From Cronobacter turicensis z3032 (GTDB taxonomy: Bacteria > Pseudomonadota > Gammaproteobacteria > Enterobacterales > Enterobacteriaceae): a stretch of 64,000 bases of DNA. Shown here piece after piece: positions 27,410 through 37,141 of this stretch (positions are counted from its first letter, which is position 1; the number at the start of each line of letters is the position of its first letter). The stretch covers positions 2,918,074 to 2,982,073 of the forward strand of contig FN543093.2 in the NCBI GenBank assembly GCA_000027065.2, read 5' to 3'. A program made the position numbers and the translations under genes. Under the pieces are notes generated by a model, which saw only the letters and a program-made list of their open reading frames with translations, ran no database searches and was not told the DNA's origin.

Positions 27410-28879
27410 TTATTTTTTCAGATGATCGGGGAATTCCATATCGCGATAACTTACGAAACGGGAGCCCTTCGTCAGCTTGTAGCCAAACCAGATAATCAGG
27501 AACAGCGGAATGCCGATATAGGTCGCCGCGACGGCAGCCCAGTCAATGGTATCCGCGAGGAACGCCTGATAGTTCTGGCCCAGCGTAATAATCAGGCACA
27601 GCACGAAGGCGAAAATCGGGCCCAGCGGGAAGAAACCGGAACGATACGGCAAATCGTTGATATCGTTGCCTTGCAGCACATAGCCGCGACGGAAACGGTA
27701 ATGGCTGATGGCGATGCCAAGCCAGGCGATAAAGCCCGTCATCCCGGAGGTGTTCAACAGCCACAGATAGACCGTCTGGTTGCCGAACATTGAGGTCAGG
27801 AAGCACAGACCGGCGATAATCGTGGTCGCGTACAGCGCGTTGCGCGGCACGCCGCCTTTCGACAGCTTCGAGAAAATGCGCGGCGCTTTGCCGTCGCAGG
27901 CGAGCGTATAGAGCATACGGGTGGAGGCATACATCCCGGAGTTACCCGCCGAGAGCACCGCCGTCAGGATAACCGCGTTCATGATCGCCGCCGCCCCCAG
28001 CAGACCGGCATGCTCGAACACCAGCGTGAACGGGCTGACGCTAATATCTTTTACGTCGTTGCGCAGCAGGCTCGGGTCGGTGTATGGGATAATCAGGCTG
28101 ATAATCAGGATAGCGAACACATAGAACAGCAGGATACGCCAGAATACCTGACGCACCGCGCGCGGAATGTTTTTCTCCGGCTCCTCGGATTCGCCCGCCG
28201 CGATGCCGATAAGCTCGGTGCCCTGGAAGGAGAAGCCGACTATCATCGCCACGCCAATCATCGCCGAGAAACCGCCTGCGAACGGCGCATCGCCAATCTT
28301 CCAGTTGCTCCATCCCGCCGGTTCTGAACCTTTGAAAATACCCACGATCATCGCAATACCCACCACGATAAAGATAATCACGGTGGTGACTTTGATTAAC
28401 GAGAACCAGTACTCCGCTTCGCCGAAGCCTTTCACGGAAATCACGTTCAGCAGGAACATGATGCCGAGGAACAGCGCGCTCCAGATCCAGCCGGGCGTGT
28501 CCGGGAACCAGTAGCTCATGACCAGTTGTGAGGCCACGAGATCAACCGCGATGGTCACCGCCCAGTTGTACCAGTAGTTCCAGCCGAGCGCGAAGCCGAA
28601 GCCTTCTTCGACATATTTCTGGCCGTAGGTGGAAAACGAGCCCGATACCGGCATGTAGGCTGCCAGCTCGCCAAGGCTCGTCATCAGGAAATAGACCATC
28701 AGACCGATGAGAATATAGGAAAACAGCGCGCCGCCGGGGCCCGCCTGAGAAATGGTCGCTCCTGAAGCGACAAAAAGCCCTGTGCCGATGGAGCCGCCAA
28801 TGGCGATCATGGTCAGGTGGCGCGCCTTCAGTTCGCGACGCAGCCCAGGCGCTTGTGTGGTTTTAGATTCGGAAACCAT
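27410..28879 (-). CDS. lysP: Lysine-specific permease LysP
   Basis: A 489-residue amino acid permease of the APC superfamily, equal in length to E. coli LysP. It imports L-lysine with protons and in E. coli also acts as co-sensor of CadC. It has twelve hydrophobic segments. The conserved TM1 motif GGSIGTGLF is at residues 28-36, and the GTELIGIAAGESE stretch is typical of the family. The ATG at 28879 gives the E. coli start MVSESKTTQAPGL, although no good ribosome binding site precedes it; ATG 28900 in frame would add seven residues. Confidence 0.95.
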   Translation of the reverse strand: MVSESKTTQAPGLRRELKARHLTMIAIGGSIGTGLFVASGATISQAGPGGALFSYILIGLMVYFLMTSLGELAAYMPVSGSFSTYGQKYVEEGFGFALGWNYWYNWAVTIAVDLVASQLVMSYWFPDTPGWIWSALFLGIMFLLNVISVKGFGEAEYWFSLIKVTTVIIFIVVGIAMIVGIFKGSEPAGWSNWKIGDAPFAGGFSAMIGVAMIVGFSFQGTELIGIAAGESEEPEKNIPRAVRQVFWRILLFYVFAILIISLIIPYTDPSLLRNDVKDISVSPFTLVFEHAGLLGAAAIMNAVILTAVLSAGNSGMYASTRMLYTLACDGKAPRIFSKLSKGGVPRNALYATTIIAGLCFLTSMFGNQTVYLWLLNTSGMTGFIAWLGIAISHYRFRRGYVLQGNDINDLPYRSGFFPLGPIFAFVLCLIITLGQNYQAFLADTIDWAAVAATYIGIPLFLIIWFGYKLTKGSRFVSYRDMEFPDHLKK

Positions 28880-29066
28880 ATAAAAATAATGCCCATCCAT
28901 CAAAAGAGGCGCGATTGTAGCAGAGTTGCCGCAGAGCGCCTGGTGGAAATACGCGGTTATAAGAGAGCTTCATGATCGCTCGAGGATTATAAGTAAAGCA
29001 GCGAATCGGGGCGGCGGAAGGGAAAAAAACTGATGATGAGCGCGCCGTGTGACGCGCTCCGCGAAA

Positions 29067-29933
29067 TCAAAGTTCGCAATAGCGCAGAAAACGCGCCAGC
29101 GCGCTGGAGAGATGTTTCTGACGGTGGTGAATGCGATAAAGCCGACGTATCAGCGGCGGCAGCGGCAGTTTTACTTCCACCAGCGAGCCGGTTTCCAGCT
29201 GTTCGGCAATCACCCGACGCGACAGGCAACTGACGCCAAGCCCGTGGCGCACCGCATGTTTAATGGCTTCTGAGTTGCCAAGCTCCATGCTGAGACGAAA
29301 CTGCGGCAAATGCGACAGCAGCAGATAATCGACAATTTCGCGCGTACCGGAGCCTTTCTCGCGCAAAATCCACGGCATGGCGGCGAGCCGCTCCAGCGTG
29401 ACCTCGCCTTCCAGCAAAGGACTCGCAGGTGAAGCGAACACCACCAGCTCATCCTCAAGCCACGGCTGCGCCACAATCTCCGCCATATGGCACGGCCCTT
29501 CGATAAGCCCGATATCCACGCGGAAATCGCACACCGCCTGCACCACGTCGAGGCTGTTGCCGACGCTCATCTCAAGCGGCAGATCCGGGAAGTCGCGACG
29601 GTAGCGGGCGATGATCTCCGGCAGAATATAGTTGCCGATGGTGCTGCTGGCGTAAACGCGGATAGCGCCGTTGTCATTACGAAACAGCCGTTCGATTTCG
29701 CCCGCCTGCTCCAGCAACGCCACGGTGCGCGGATATAACAGCCGCCCATGTTCATTCACGACCAGCCGCTTGCCGACGCGGTCGAACAGTTGCACCCCGA
29801 GCTGGCCTTCCAGATCGGTGAGCGCCGCGCTGACGGCAGACTGAGAGAGGGACAACATCTGTGAAGCCTGGGTCGTCGAGCCGCTTTTCAGCACTTCGGC
29901 GAACACTTCCAGCTGGCGTAAGGTGATGTGCAT
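29067..29933 (-). CDS. yeiE: LysR-family regulator YeiE
   Basis: A 288-residue LysR regulator. The HTH spans about residues 2-60 ([41 protein letters not shown]). A substrate domain follows. From memory, YeiE has been described as a sulfite-responsive regulator, and the putative exporter yeiH lies divergently beside it. The ATG at 29933 is preferred over 29954 because GAGG lies five bases upstream and the E. coli protein starts there. The C-terminus is a few residues shorter than in E. coli. Confidence 0.93.
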   Translation of the reverse strand: MHITLRQLEVFAEVLKSGSTTQASQMLSLSQSAVSAALTDLEGQLGVQLFDRVGKRLVVNEHGRLLYPRTVALLEQAGEIERLFRNDNGAIRVYASSTIGNYILPEIIARYRRDFPDLPLEMSVGNSLDVVQAVCDFRVDIGLIEGPCHMAEIVAQPWLEDELVVFASPASPLLEGEVTLERLAAMPWILREKGSGTREIVDYLLLSHLPQFRLSMELGNSEAIKHAVRHGLGVSCLSRRVIAEQLETGSLVEVKLPLPPLIRRLYRIHHRQKHLSSALARFLRYCEL

Positions 29934-29954
29934 GATGACCTCGTGCGAACGCAA

Positions 29955-30045
29955 CGGTGCTTACCACTTATTGAGATTAATTATAAATATATAATCAATT
30001 TTAATTTTATACCAGAACGGCATAAGCTTATTCCATAACAGGAGG
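29955..30045 (+). promoter_or_regulatory. AT-rich divergent promoter region of yeiE and yeiH
   Basis: This short region, much richer in A+T than its surroundings, contains the dyad-like stretch GATTAATTATAAATATATAATC (split at its centre near 29985-29990) and ends with the AGGAGG of yeiH. An AT-rich T-N11-A site for the LysR protein YeiE is expected here. I cannot fix a single operator. Confidence 0.45.
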
Positions 30046-30050
30046 ACGCT

Positions 30051-31100
30051 ATGACCACACTGACTTTTTCTGACCGCCATCATGGGGTTACGCATTTTTT
30101 GCCGGGCCTGGCGCTGACCGGGCTGTTGACTGCCGCCGCCCTTTGGGTCGGCGCTATTCCCGCCGTCGGGAATGCGGGCTTCAGCGCGCTGACCGTCGCC
30201 ATTCTCGGCGGGATGATCATCGGCAACACGCTGTACCCGAAAATCCACACCCACTGCGACGGCGGCGTGCTGTTCGCCAAACAGCATCTGCTGCGCCTTG
30301 GCATTATTCTCTACGGTTTTCGTCTCACCTTCTGGCAGATAGCCGATGTGGGCGCCAGCGGCATTCTGGTGGATATCCTCACGCTCGGCAGTACGTTTAC
30401 CCTCGCCTGCTGGCTCGGGCAGAAAGTCTTTAAGCTTGACCGCGAAACCAGCTGGCTGATTGGCGCGGGCAGCAGCATCTGCGGCGCCGCGGCGGTGCTG
30501 GCGACCGAGCCGGTCGTAAAAGCGCAGGCGAGCAAAGTCACCGTGGCCGTGGCGACGGTGGTGATTTTCGGTACGCTGGCGATTTTTGTGTACCCGCTGC
30601 TGTGGCCGTGGCTTTCGCCGTGGTTTAGCGAACAGACCTTCGGCGTCTATATCGGCTCGACGGTGCATGAAGTGGCGCAGGTTGTCGCGGCAGGCCATGC
30701 GGTCAGCCCGGAGACGGAAAACGCGGCGGTGATCGCCAAAATGCTGCGCGTCATGATGCTGGCTCCGTTCCTCCTGCTGCTGGCAGGCCGGGTAAAACAG
30801 CTCGCGCCGCGCGGCGGCGAGAAAGCAGGCAAAATTACTATTCCGTGGTTCGCCCTGCTGTTTATCGTGGTGGCGGCGTTTAACTCGCTCCATCTGCTGC
30901 CGCAAGGCGTGGTAAATACGCTGGTGACGCTCGACACCATTTTGCTGGCAATGGCGATGGCGGCGCTTGGTCTGACGACCCATGTCAGCGCGCTGAAAAA
31001 CGCCGGTGTGCGGCCGCTGCTGATGGCGCTGGTGCTTTTCGCCTGGCTGATTGTGGGCGGCGGCGCGATTAATCTCGCGGTCACGCATCTAGTGGCATAA
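30051..31100 (+). CDS. yeiH: Putative sulfate/sulfite exporter family membrane protein YeiH
   Basis: A 349-residue inner-membrane protein of the UPF0324/YeiH family with about ten hydrophobic segments. The GAGSSICGAAAVLATEPV stretch and TVHEVAQVVAAG motif are family hallmarks. It starts at an ATG with AGGAGG six bases upstream. Divergence from yeiE suggests control by it. The transport substrate is not shown by the sequence. Confidence 0.9.
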   Translation: MTTLTFSDRHHGVTHFLPGLALTGLLTAAALWVGAIPAVGNAGFSALTVAILGGMIIGNTLYPKIHTHCDGGVLFAKQHLLRLGIILYGFRLTFWQIADVGASGILVDILTLGSTFTLACWLGQKVFKLDRETSWLIGAGSSICGAAAVLATEPVVKAQASKVTVAVATVVIFGTLAIFVYPLLWPWLSPWFSEQTFGVYIGSTVHEVAQVVAAGHAVSPETENAAVIAKMLRVMMLAPFLLLLAGRVKQLAPRGGEKAGKITIPWFALLFIVVAAFNSLHLLPQGVVNTLVTLDTILLAMAMAALGLTTHVSALKNAGVRPLLMALVLFAWLIVGGGAINLAVTHLVA

Positions 31101-31174
31101 ACCGGCACGCCTTTCCCTGATCTGTCCGCTATGATAAAACGTTCCCCCTTTTGCGGGTATGACAGGAGAAAACG

Positions 31175-32032
31175 ATGAAGTTTATAGGCGCGCACGTCAG
31201 CGCATCGGGCGGGGTGGCGAACGCCCCGGCCCGCGCGGCGGAGATTGGCGCGACAGCCTTTGCGCTGTTTACCAAAAACCAGCGCCAGTGGCGCGCGGCA
31301 GCGCTGACGCCTGCCGTCATCGACGAGTTCAAAGCCGCCTGCCGCCAGCATGGTTACGGCCCCGGTCAGATCCTGCCGCACGACAGCTTTCTGATTAACT
31401 TAGGGCACCCGGAGCCGGAAGCGCTGGAGAAATCCCGCGCGGCGTTTATCGACGAGCTGGAGCGCTGCGCGCAGCTCGGGCTGACGCTGCTGAACTTTCA
31501 CCCCGGCAGCCACCTTCAGCAGTTAAGCGAAGAGGCGTGTCTGTCGCGCATCGCCGAGTCGGTGAATATCGCGCTCGATAAAACCACAGGCGTCACGGCG
31601 GTAATTGAAAACACCGCAGGCCAGGGCAGCAATCTCGGTTTTCGTTTTGAGCATCTGGCGGCGATTATCGACCAGGTGGAAGATAAATCCCGTGTCGGCG
31701 TCTGCATTGATACCTGCCACGCCTTCGCAGCGGGTTACGATCTGCGTACCGAAGAAGATTGCGAGAAAACTTTCGCCGAATTTGACCGCATCGTCGGTTT
31801 CCAGTATCTGCGCGGAATGCACCTGAATGACGCCAAAAGCACCTTCGCCAGCCGGGTCGACCGACACCACAGCTTGGGCGAAGGCAATATCGGCTTTACG
31901 CCCTTTCGCTGGATCATGCAGCAGCCGCATTTCGACAACATTCCGCTGATTCTGGAAACCATTAATCCGGATATCTGGAATGAAGAGATAGCCTGGCTGA
32001 AGGCCCAGCAAACTGACGGCGCGCAGGCGTAA
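31175..32032 (+). CDS. nfo: Endonuclease IV (apurinic/apyrimidinic endonuclease)
   Basis: A zinc-dependent AP endonuclease that cuts 5' to abasic sites in base excision repair and handles oxidative strand-break ends. It has 285 residues, TIM-barrel fold. It starts [13 protein letters not shown]. Metal-ligand motifs of the family are present: HPGSH, the Glu in VIENTAGQG, the [15 protein letters not shown] motif, and the HLND and DRHHSLGEG motifs. Its stop abuts the convergent neighbour's stop without a gap. Confidence 0.97.
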   Translation: MKFIGAHVSASGGVANAPARAAEIGATAFALFTKNQRQWRAAALTPAVIDEFKAACRQHGYGPGQILPHDSFLINLGHPEPEALEKSRAAFIDELERCAQLGLTLLNFHPGSHLQQLSEEACLSRIAESVNIALDKTTGVTAVIENTAGQGSNLGFRFEHLAAIIDQVEDKSRVGVCIDTCHAFAAGYDLRTEEDCEKTFAEFDRIVGFQYLRGMHLNDAKSTFASRVDRHHSLGEGNIGFTPFRWIMQQPHFDNIPLILETINPDIWNEEIAWLKAQQTDGAQA

Positions 32033-32863
32033 TTACGCCTCTCCCTCGGGGCGCGGCGCTTCAAGCTGCGCCGCAAGCCAGTTTAGCGAGGCTAACCCGG
32101 CGCGGGCGCTCTCTTCGGCGCCCACCTGCTGCCACGCATCGCTGAACACTTCCAGCGACCACGGCCCCTGATATCCGCTGTTCATTAATGTGCGTGCGAA
32201 ATCGACGACCGGCAGGCTGCCTTCGCCCGGATAAGCGCGAAAATGGCGGCTCCACGCCTCAAGCGGTAAATTCTTGCGCGGCGCGTCGGCGAATTGCGTA
32301 AAGAAGATTTTTTCCGGCGGGATGGCGTCAAGCGCCAGCGTATCCCCGCGCGCCAGCACGTGAAAGCTGTCTAACACCAGGCCGAGCGACGAATGATCCA
32401 CGGCGCTCACCCGCTCCCAGGCCTGCGTATAGCGGTTCACATGGCGGCCCCAGGCGAGCGCCTCGTACCCCACCCGCGCGTCAAACTCCGCCGCGATCTC
32501 CGCGAGGCGCGCTAAATCTTCCGTCTGCCGCGCCGGATCGGCGCTGCTGTTCGCCTCCAGATTGCTGCAGGCCAGCAGACAGCGACAGCCCGTTTCGCGC
32601 ATCGTCTCAAACGTGCGGTACGCGCGCTCGCGGGTTTGCGGCCACGTTTGCGGCGGTACGCCTTCGCCGTTACGCAGCGGCTGCCAGAGAAAAATGGTTA
32701 AGCCCAACTCCCGACACAGCGCAGCCAGCCGCGCCGGGCTTTCGCCCCATTCCGTGAAATCGGGTTCGAATATTTCGACGCCGTCGAAACCGGCCTGCGC
32801 GATGGCGCGCAGCTTTTCCGGCAGGGTTCCGGCGACACATAGCGTGGCGATTGAGCGCAGCAC
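32033..32863 (-). CDS. TIM-barrel sugar-phosphate isomerase-like protein, 3-dehydroshikimate dehydratase-like
   Basis: A 276-residue AP-endonuclease-2/sugar isomerase fold protein. The start RSIATLCVAGTLPEKLRAIAQAGFDGVEIFEPD, the YEALAWGRHVNRYTQAWE stretch and LGLVLDSFHVLARGD resemble the N-terminal dehydratase domain of QuiC-type 3-dehydroshikimate dehydratases, as I remember them. It lacks the C-terminal HPPD-like domain of the long form. If correct, it would turn 3-dehydroshikimate into protocatechuate. The GTG at 32863 is chosen because AGGAGG lies five bases upstream. No other quinate or protocatechuate genes are adjacent, so the pathway is not supported by context. Confidence 0.75.
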   Translation of the reverse strand: MLRSIATLCVAGTLPEKLRAIAQAGFDGVEIFEPDFTEWGESPARLAALCRELGLTIFLWQPLRNGEGVPPQTWPQTRERAYRTFETMRETGCRCLLACSNLEANSSADPARQTEDLARLAEIAAEFDARVGYEALAWGRHVNRYTQAWERVSAVDHSSLGLVLDSFHVLARGDTLALDAIPPEKIFFTQFADAPRKNLPLEAWSRHFRAYPGEGSLPVVDFARTLMNSGYQGPWSLEVFSDAWQQVGAEESARAGLASLNWLAAQLEAPRPEGEA

Positions 32864-32956
32864 AGCGTCCTCCTTTAAGCGATACAAAGACTTAAGTGTT
32901 GACGTAAACGGCGCAGAGGGCAAAAAAGGCGTGTAACGGAGAGTGACAGAAGGGAT

Positions 32957-32984
32957 AAAAAAACTCCCTGCCGGAGCAGGGAGT
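32957..32984 (-). terminator. Terminator of fruBKA
   Basis: ACTCCCTGC (32963-32971), loop CGGA and GCAGGGAGT (32976-32984). Six or seven A residues precede it on the plus strand, giving a U run for leftward transcription. It lies nine bases after the fruA stop. Confidence 0.9.
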
Positions 32985-32992
32985 TATCAGCA

Positions 32993-34687
32993 TCAGGCCG
33001 CTTTCGCCGCCATTTCGCTTTCAGGACGCTTCAGGAAGGCGTAAACCAGACCCGCCAGCAGCGAACCTGCCACGATGGCGAGCAGGTAGCCCAGCACCGG
33101 GGTAATGGCGCCCGGGATCAGCAGGACGAACAGACCGCCGTGCGGCGCCATCAGTTTCGCGCCAATCGCCATGGAGATAGCGCCGGTCAGCGCGCCGCCC
33201 GCGATACAGCACGGGATCACACGCATCGGATCACGCGCCGCGAACGGGATAGCGCCTTCGGAGATAAAGCACAGGCCCAGCACCAGCGCCGCTTTGCCCC
33301 CTTCCTGCTGGCCTTTGTCGAATTTACGACGCGCCACCAGGGTGGCGATACCCATCGCCAGCGGCGGAACCATACCGGCCGCCATAATCGCCGCCATCGG
33401 CGCATACACCTGAGAACTCAGCAGCCCCACGCCAAAGGCATACGCCGCTTTGTTCACCGGACCGCCCATATCGGTACACATCATCGCGCCGAGGATGGCA
33501 CCCAGCAGGACGGCGTTCGCCGTACCCATGCTCTGCAGCCACGCGGTCAGGCCCGCCAGGATTTTGGCAACCGGCGTACCGATCACGTAAATCATCGCCA
33601 GACCCACAATCAGGCTGGAAAACAGCGGAATAATCAGGATCGGCTTCAGCGCTTCCATGCTCTGCGGCAGTTTTACTTTACCGCTGATGGCTTTCGCCAC
33701 GTAACCGGCCAGGAAACCCGCGATGATACCGCCGATAAAGCCAGAACCGGTGCTGACCGCAAGCATACCGCCGATAAGACCCGGCGTGAGGCCCGGACGG
33801 TCGGCGATAGAGAACGCGATATAACCTGCCAGTACCGGCACCATCAGGGCGAATGCAGAGCCGCCGCCGATTTTCATCAGCGCAGCCGCCAGCGTCCCTT
33901 CCTGTTTAAACGCTTCGATACCGAACACAAACGAGAGCGCAATCAGCAGACCGCCCGCTACCACCATCGGCAGCATATAGGACACGCCGGTCAGCAGATG
34001 ACGGTACGGACCCGCGCCGCCCTGCTCTTTTTTATCCGTCGCCGCAGCGCCTGCGCCTGCAGGCTGGTACGGTTTCGCTTCCGCTACCGCTTTGTCGAAC
34101 TCCTGCGCGGTTTTCTTCAGCGCCAGACCAGTCGAGGTGCGATACATCGGCTTACCGGCAAACTTCGCCAGATCCACTTCGATATCCGCCGCCACAATGA
34201 CCAGATCCGCCTGCGCCACTTCTTCCGGCGTAATCGCATTACCCGCGCCGACAGAGCCGCGCGTTTCCACTTTCACCCACCAGCCGCGTTTTTTGGCTTC
34301 GGTTTCAATTGCTTCCGCTGCCATAAAGGTGTGCGCCACGCCGGTCGGGCAGGCCGTGACCGCCACGATGCGTTTCGGGCCGCTGGCGTTTACGCTTGCC
34401 GCAGGAGCGGCGGCAGGCGCGGTATAAGCCTTCGCGTGAGATTTCGCTTCGCTTAAGAACAGCTCCGGGTGCGCCACGGCACGATTAATATCGCCGAGGT
34501 AAACCTTTTTGCCGTTCAGGGATGCGTCCGTCGGTACGGCACTGCCGATAACAATCGCCAGCTCCGCATCGTTCGGGTTATCGGTTAATTCCAGCTGTGC
34601 TTTTTGCGCGGCGGCGCCAAGCAGCGTTTTCGCCATATAAGCGCGGGCCTGTCCATACCCGGGCTCGATAATCAGCAGCGTTTTCAT
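32993..34687 (-). CDS. fruA: Fructose-specific PTS permease EIIB'BC
   Basis: A 564-residue fructose permease that phosphorylates fructose to fructose-1-phosphate during import. The domain order is an IIB-like N-terminal domain without the active Cys (about 1-85), an Ala/Pro linker, the active IIB domain with phospho-Cys113 (TACPTGVAHT), another linker near 205-220 and the IIC membrane domain from about 225. It is last in fruBKA, 16 bases after fruK. Confidence 0.97.
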   Translation of the reverse strand: MKTLLIIEPGYGQARAYMAKTLLGAAAQKAQLELTDNPNDAELAIVIGSAVPTDASLNGKKVYLGDINRAVAHPELFLSEAKSHAKAYTAPAAAPAASVNASGPKRIVAVTACPTGVAHTFMAAEAIETEAKKRGWWVKVETRGSVGAGNAITPEEVAQADLVIVAADIEVDLAKFAGKPMYRTSTGLALKKTAQEFDKAVAEAKPYQPAGAGAAATDKKEQGGAGPYRHLLTGVSYMLPMVVAGGLLIALSFVFGIEAFKQEGTLAAALMKIGGGSAFALMVPVLAGYIAFSIADRPGLTPGLIGGMLAVSTGSGFIGGIIAGFLAGYVAKAISGKVKLPQSMEALKPILIIPLFSSLIVGLAMIYVIGTPVAKILAGLTAWLQSMGTANAVLLGAILGAMMCTDMGGPVNKAAYAFGVGLLSSQVYAPMAAIMAAGMVPPLAMGIATLVARRKFDKGQQEGGKAALVLGLCFISEGAIPFAARDPMRVIPCCIAGGALTGAISMAIGAKLMAPHGGLFVLLIPGAITPVLGYLLAIVAGSLLAGLVYAFLKRPESEMAAKAA

Positions 34688-34703
34688 TATGCCTCTCCTG
34701 CTG

Positions 34704-35642
34704 TTAGTGGAAGGGTTTTAAGTCGACACGCGCCATCATTGCGGCCAACTGTGTCCTGTCGGTGATGCCGACGTTGCTCTGGCTGACCGCCAGCGCCGCC
34801 ACCGCCGTTGCAAGACGTAGGGTATGCTCACTGGATTCACGCATCAGCAACCCGTAAATCAGGCCGCCGACCATGGAATCCCCTGCCCCGACCGTACTGA
34901 CGACTTCGCAGGACGGCGGTTTGGCGATCCATTCACCCGACGCGTTCACCCACAGCGCGCCTTCCGCGCCCAGAGAGATCACCACATGGGCGATACCCTG
35001 TTCGCGAAGCGCGTGAGCCGCCTCGATAACATCTTTCAGTTCCGGCAGTTTGCGGCCGGCCCAGATCTCCAGCTCGCGGCGGTTCGGTTTCACCAGCCAC
35101 GGCGCGGCTTTCAGCCCCGCGACCAGCGCCTCGCGGCTGCTGTCGAAGATAATGCACGGACACTGGCTGCGCAGGCGGGTCATCCAGTCGGTGAACGCTT
35201 CCGGAGAAACGCCCGACGGCAGGCTGCCGCTGACGCACACCATGTCGAACTGGCCAAGCCAGGTTAAGGAGTCATTAACGAAACGCTCCCAGTCGGCAGG
35301 CGTCACTTCAAAACCGGAGAAGTTCAGGTCAGTCACTTCGCCGTCTTTTTCCGTCAGTTTGACGTTAATGCGGGTACGGCCCTGGACCACCTGGAAACGG
35401 TTGGCGATGCCAAGTTCGCTGAACAGCTGCTGAAAGCCGTCCTGGTTATCTTTACCCAGAAAACCGCCCACGGTGACGTCGATGCCTAAATCTTTGAGCA
35501 CTTTAGCGACGTTAATGCCTTTACCCGCAGCATGCAGACCGGTGGTCCGCACGAGGTTAACTTCGCCGCGCTCAATCTCTGCGCAGTAACCTACCAGGTC
35601 ATATGCCGGGTTGAGAGTAATAGTGGCGACACGTCTGCTCAT
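34704..35642 (-). CDS. fruK: 1-phosphofructokinase
   Basis: A PfkB-family kinase, 312 residues, that converts fructose-1-phosphate to fructose-1,6-bisphosphate with ATP. The N-terminal [10 protein letters not shown] motif (40-49) and the C-terminal anion-hole motif VGAGDS with catalytic Asp255 are intact. It overlaps fruB by four bases, so translation is coupled. Confidence 0.97.
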   Translation of the reverse strand: MSRRVATITLNPAYDLVGYCAEIERGEVNLVRTTGLHAAGKGINVAKVLKDLGIDVTVGGFLGKDNQDGFQQLFSELGIANRFQVVQGRTRINVKLTEKDGEVTDLNFSGFEVTPADWERFVNDSLTWLGQFDMVCVSGSLPSGVSPEAFTDWMTRLRSQCPCIIFDSSREALVAGLKAAPWLVKPNRRELEIWAGRKLPELKDVIEAAHALREQGIAHVVISLGAEGALWVNASGEWIAKPPSCEVVSTVGAGDSMVGGLIYGLLMRESSEHTLRLATAVAALAVSQSNVGITDRTQLAAMMARVDLKPFH

Positions 35643-36772
35643 GCTGCGCCCTCCCCAAGACCCGCGTTGATCGCTTCGCCGATGGCGTCCAGCGCCGCCT
35701 GCGCATCCTCGCCCTGCGCGGTAAAGCGCAGGCGATGGCCTTTCTTAACGCCCAGCGCCACGACTTTCATCAGGCTGCGGCCGTTAGCCGGTTTACCGGT
35801 GCCGTCGAGGTTGGTGACGGTGACATCGCTGTTGAACTGTTTGATGGTGTTCACCAGCACAGTGCCCGGACGCGCGTGCAGACCGTGCTCGTTACGAACG
35901 GTGAACTCCGCGCTCAGCACGTCTTCGCCCGGCGCGTCGTCACTGGTCAGCAGCGTCAGCAGCGTGGCGGCGTCGGCGTTCAGCAGACGGTCAGCTTTTT
36001 TCGCGATCAGCAGTTCGCTGACGCGGCCCAGCACCTGCAGCGGCTGATCGTCAGCGACTGCTACGGTCAGCAGCAGGCCGACGCTTTCGCCATCCTGGGT
36101 GAACGGCTGCGCCGGACGGCTTACCGCGACCGCGCTTGCCAGGTTGCCCTGCGCGCTGTCAGCAAGCCAGACGCCCTGGCCGAGGTTCAGCGGTTTGGCG
36201 TTAATCACGTGGCTCACGAATTCAGCATCCACCGCGCCCGCTTCGCTGAGGCGACCGGCGTTCAGCGCCTGCAACGTCACAAGGCTTGTGGCCGCGACGT
36301 CAAGCGTGATGGTGTCGTTATCCAGTTTCATGCCCGCGCTTTGCTTCTCGCCCATCAGCAGAGCGCGCAGCTCTTCGGCGGTGGTTGCGGTTTTCAGCTG
36401 TTCAGCAATCGCGTCGTCGCTCAGCACATGGGTGAGCTGACGCAGCAGACCTAAGTGTTCATCGGAGCTGGCGGCGATACCAATGGCGACATAGGCAACC
36501 TGATCGTCGCCCCAGGCGACGCCCTGCGGGAACTGAAACACCTGCACGCCGGTCTTCAGCACCTGATCGCGCGTGTCAGTGGTGCCGTGCGGAATGGCGA
36601 TGCCATTGCCTAAGAAGGTGGAAGTTTGCTTTTCGCGGGCCAGCATGCCGTCAACATAACCGGCGCTGACGTTGCCCGCTTTCACCAGCGCGTCAGCTAC
36701 CTGACGAATCGCCGCTTCTTTATCACCGGCGTGGGCGCCGGGATGGATATCCTGAACAGATAACTGGAACAT
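35639..36772 (-). CDS. fruB: Fructose PTS EIIA/HPr fusion (diphosphoryl transfer protein FPr)
   Basis: A 377-residue fusion. An EIIA-Fru domain with phospho-His62 (IPHGT) is followed by a middle domain and a C-terminal HPr-like domain with phospho-His299 (NEHGLHARP). It passes phosphate from enzyme I to FruA. It is the first gene of fruBKA and is preceded by two Cra operators. Confidence 0.97.
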   Translation of the reverse strand: MFQLSVQDIHPGAHAGDKEAAIRQVADALVKAGNVSAGYVDGMLAREKQTSTFLGNGIAIPHGTTDTRDQVLKTGVQVFQFPQGVAWGDDQVAYVAIGIAASSDEHLGLLRQLTHVLSDDAIAEQLKTATTAEELRALLMGEKQSAGMKLDNDTITLDVAATSLVTLQALNAGRLSEAGAVDAEFVSHVINAKPLNLGQGVWLADSAQGNLASAVAVSRPAQPFTQDGESVGLLLTVAVADDQPLQVLGRVSELLIAKKADRLLNADAATLLTLLTSDDAPGEDVLSAEFTVRNEHGLHARPGTVLVNTIKQFNSDVTVTNLDGTGKPANGRSLMKVVALGVKKGHRLRFTAQGEDAQAALDAIGEAINAGLGEGAA

Positions 36773-36791
36773 GGTCTCCTCGCTTGCTGAA

Positions 36792-36873
36792 CCCGAATCG
36801 TTTCAGCCGTTGTGAGAAAAAGAGCGCTGCCCCGCCAAATGAGCAAAACGAGACAACGCTGAAACGTTTCAAG
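36792..36873 (-). promoter_or_regulatory. Two Cra (FruR) operators of fruBKA
   Basis: The minus strand reads GCTGAAACGATTCGGG at 36792-36807, and the plus strand reads GCTGAAACGTTTCAAG at 36858-36873. Both match the Cra pattern GCTGAAnCGnTTCA. They are 66 bases apart, upstream of fruB, and agree with Cra repression relieved by fructose-1-phosphate. Confidence 0.82.
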
Positions 36874-37141
36874 AAAGTCTGCATTTTCTGCTCGCTGCGC
36901 GCAAGAAAAGCCGTTATTCACGTGTTGAATATTAGAGATCCCGCACATTTCATCCTTTAGTTAAACGCAGCGAGGGCGCACTTCAGCACTTTTGGGGCAA
37001 CGTTCAGCTCGCTTCAGCAAAGCGGCAGAATCATTCTGAAATGCTATTTTGATTTTTCGTGGCGTCACGGCGTCGGGTATCTGTTCAAATAATGACAAGG
37101 GGCGTAAACTCCGCCCCTTCTTTACTGACACTGCCCAGGTT

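Noticed and set aside
28880..28903. A longer N-terminus for LysP starting at 28903 or 28900
   Set aside because: The extra residues are absent from E. coli LysP as recalled, and no ribosome binding site supports them, although the chosen start also lacks a strong one.
29961..31088. A 375-codon open frame on the minus strand opposite yeiH
   Set aside because: It is a GC-driven shadow. The plus strand encodes a clear YeiH homologue, and the minus product is rich in His, Arg and Gln with no family features.
33140..34456. A 438-codon open frame on the plus strand opposite fruA
   Set aside because: It is antisense to an unmistakable fructose permease, and the translation is low-complexity, rich in Arg and His.
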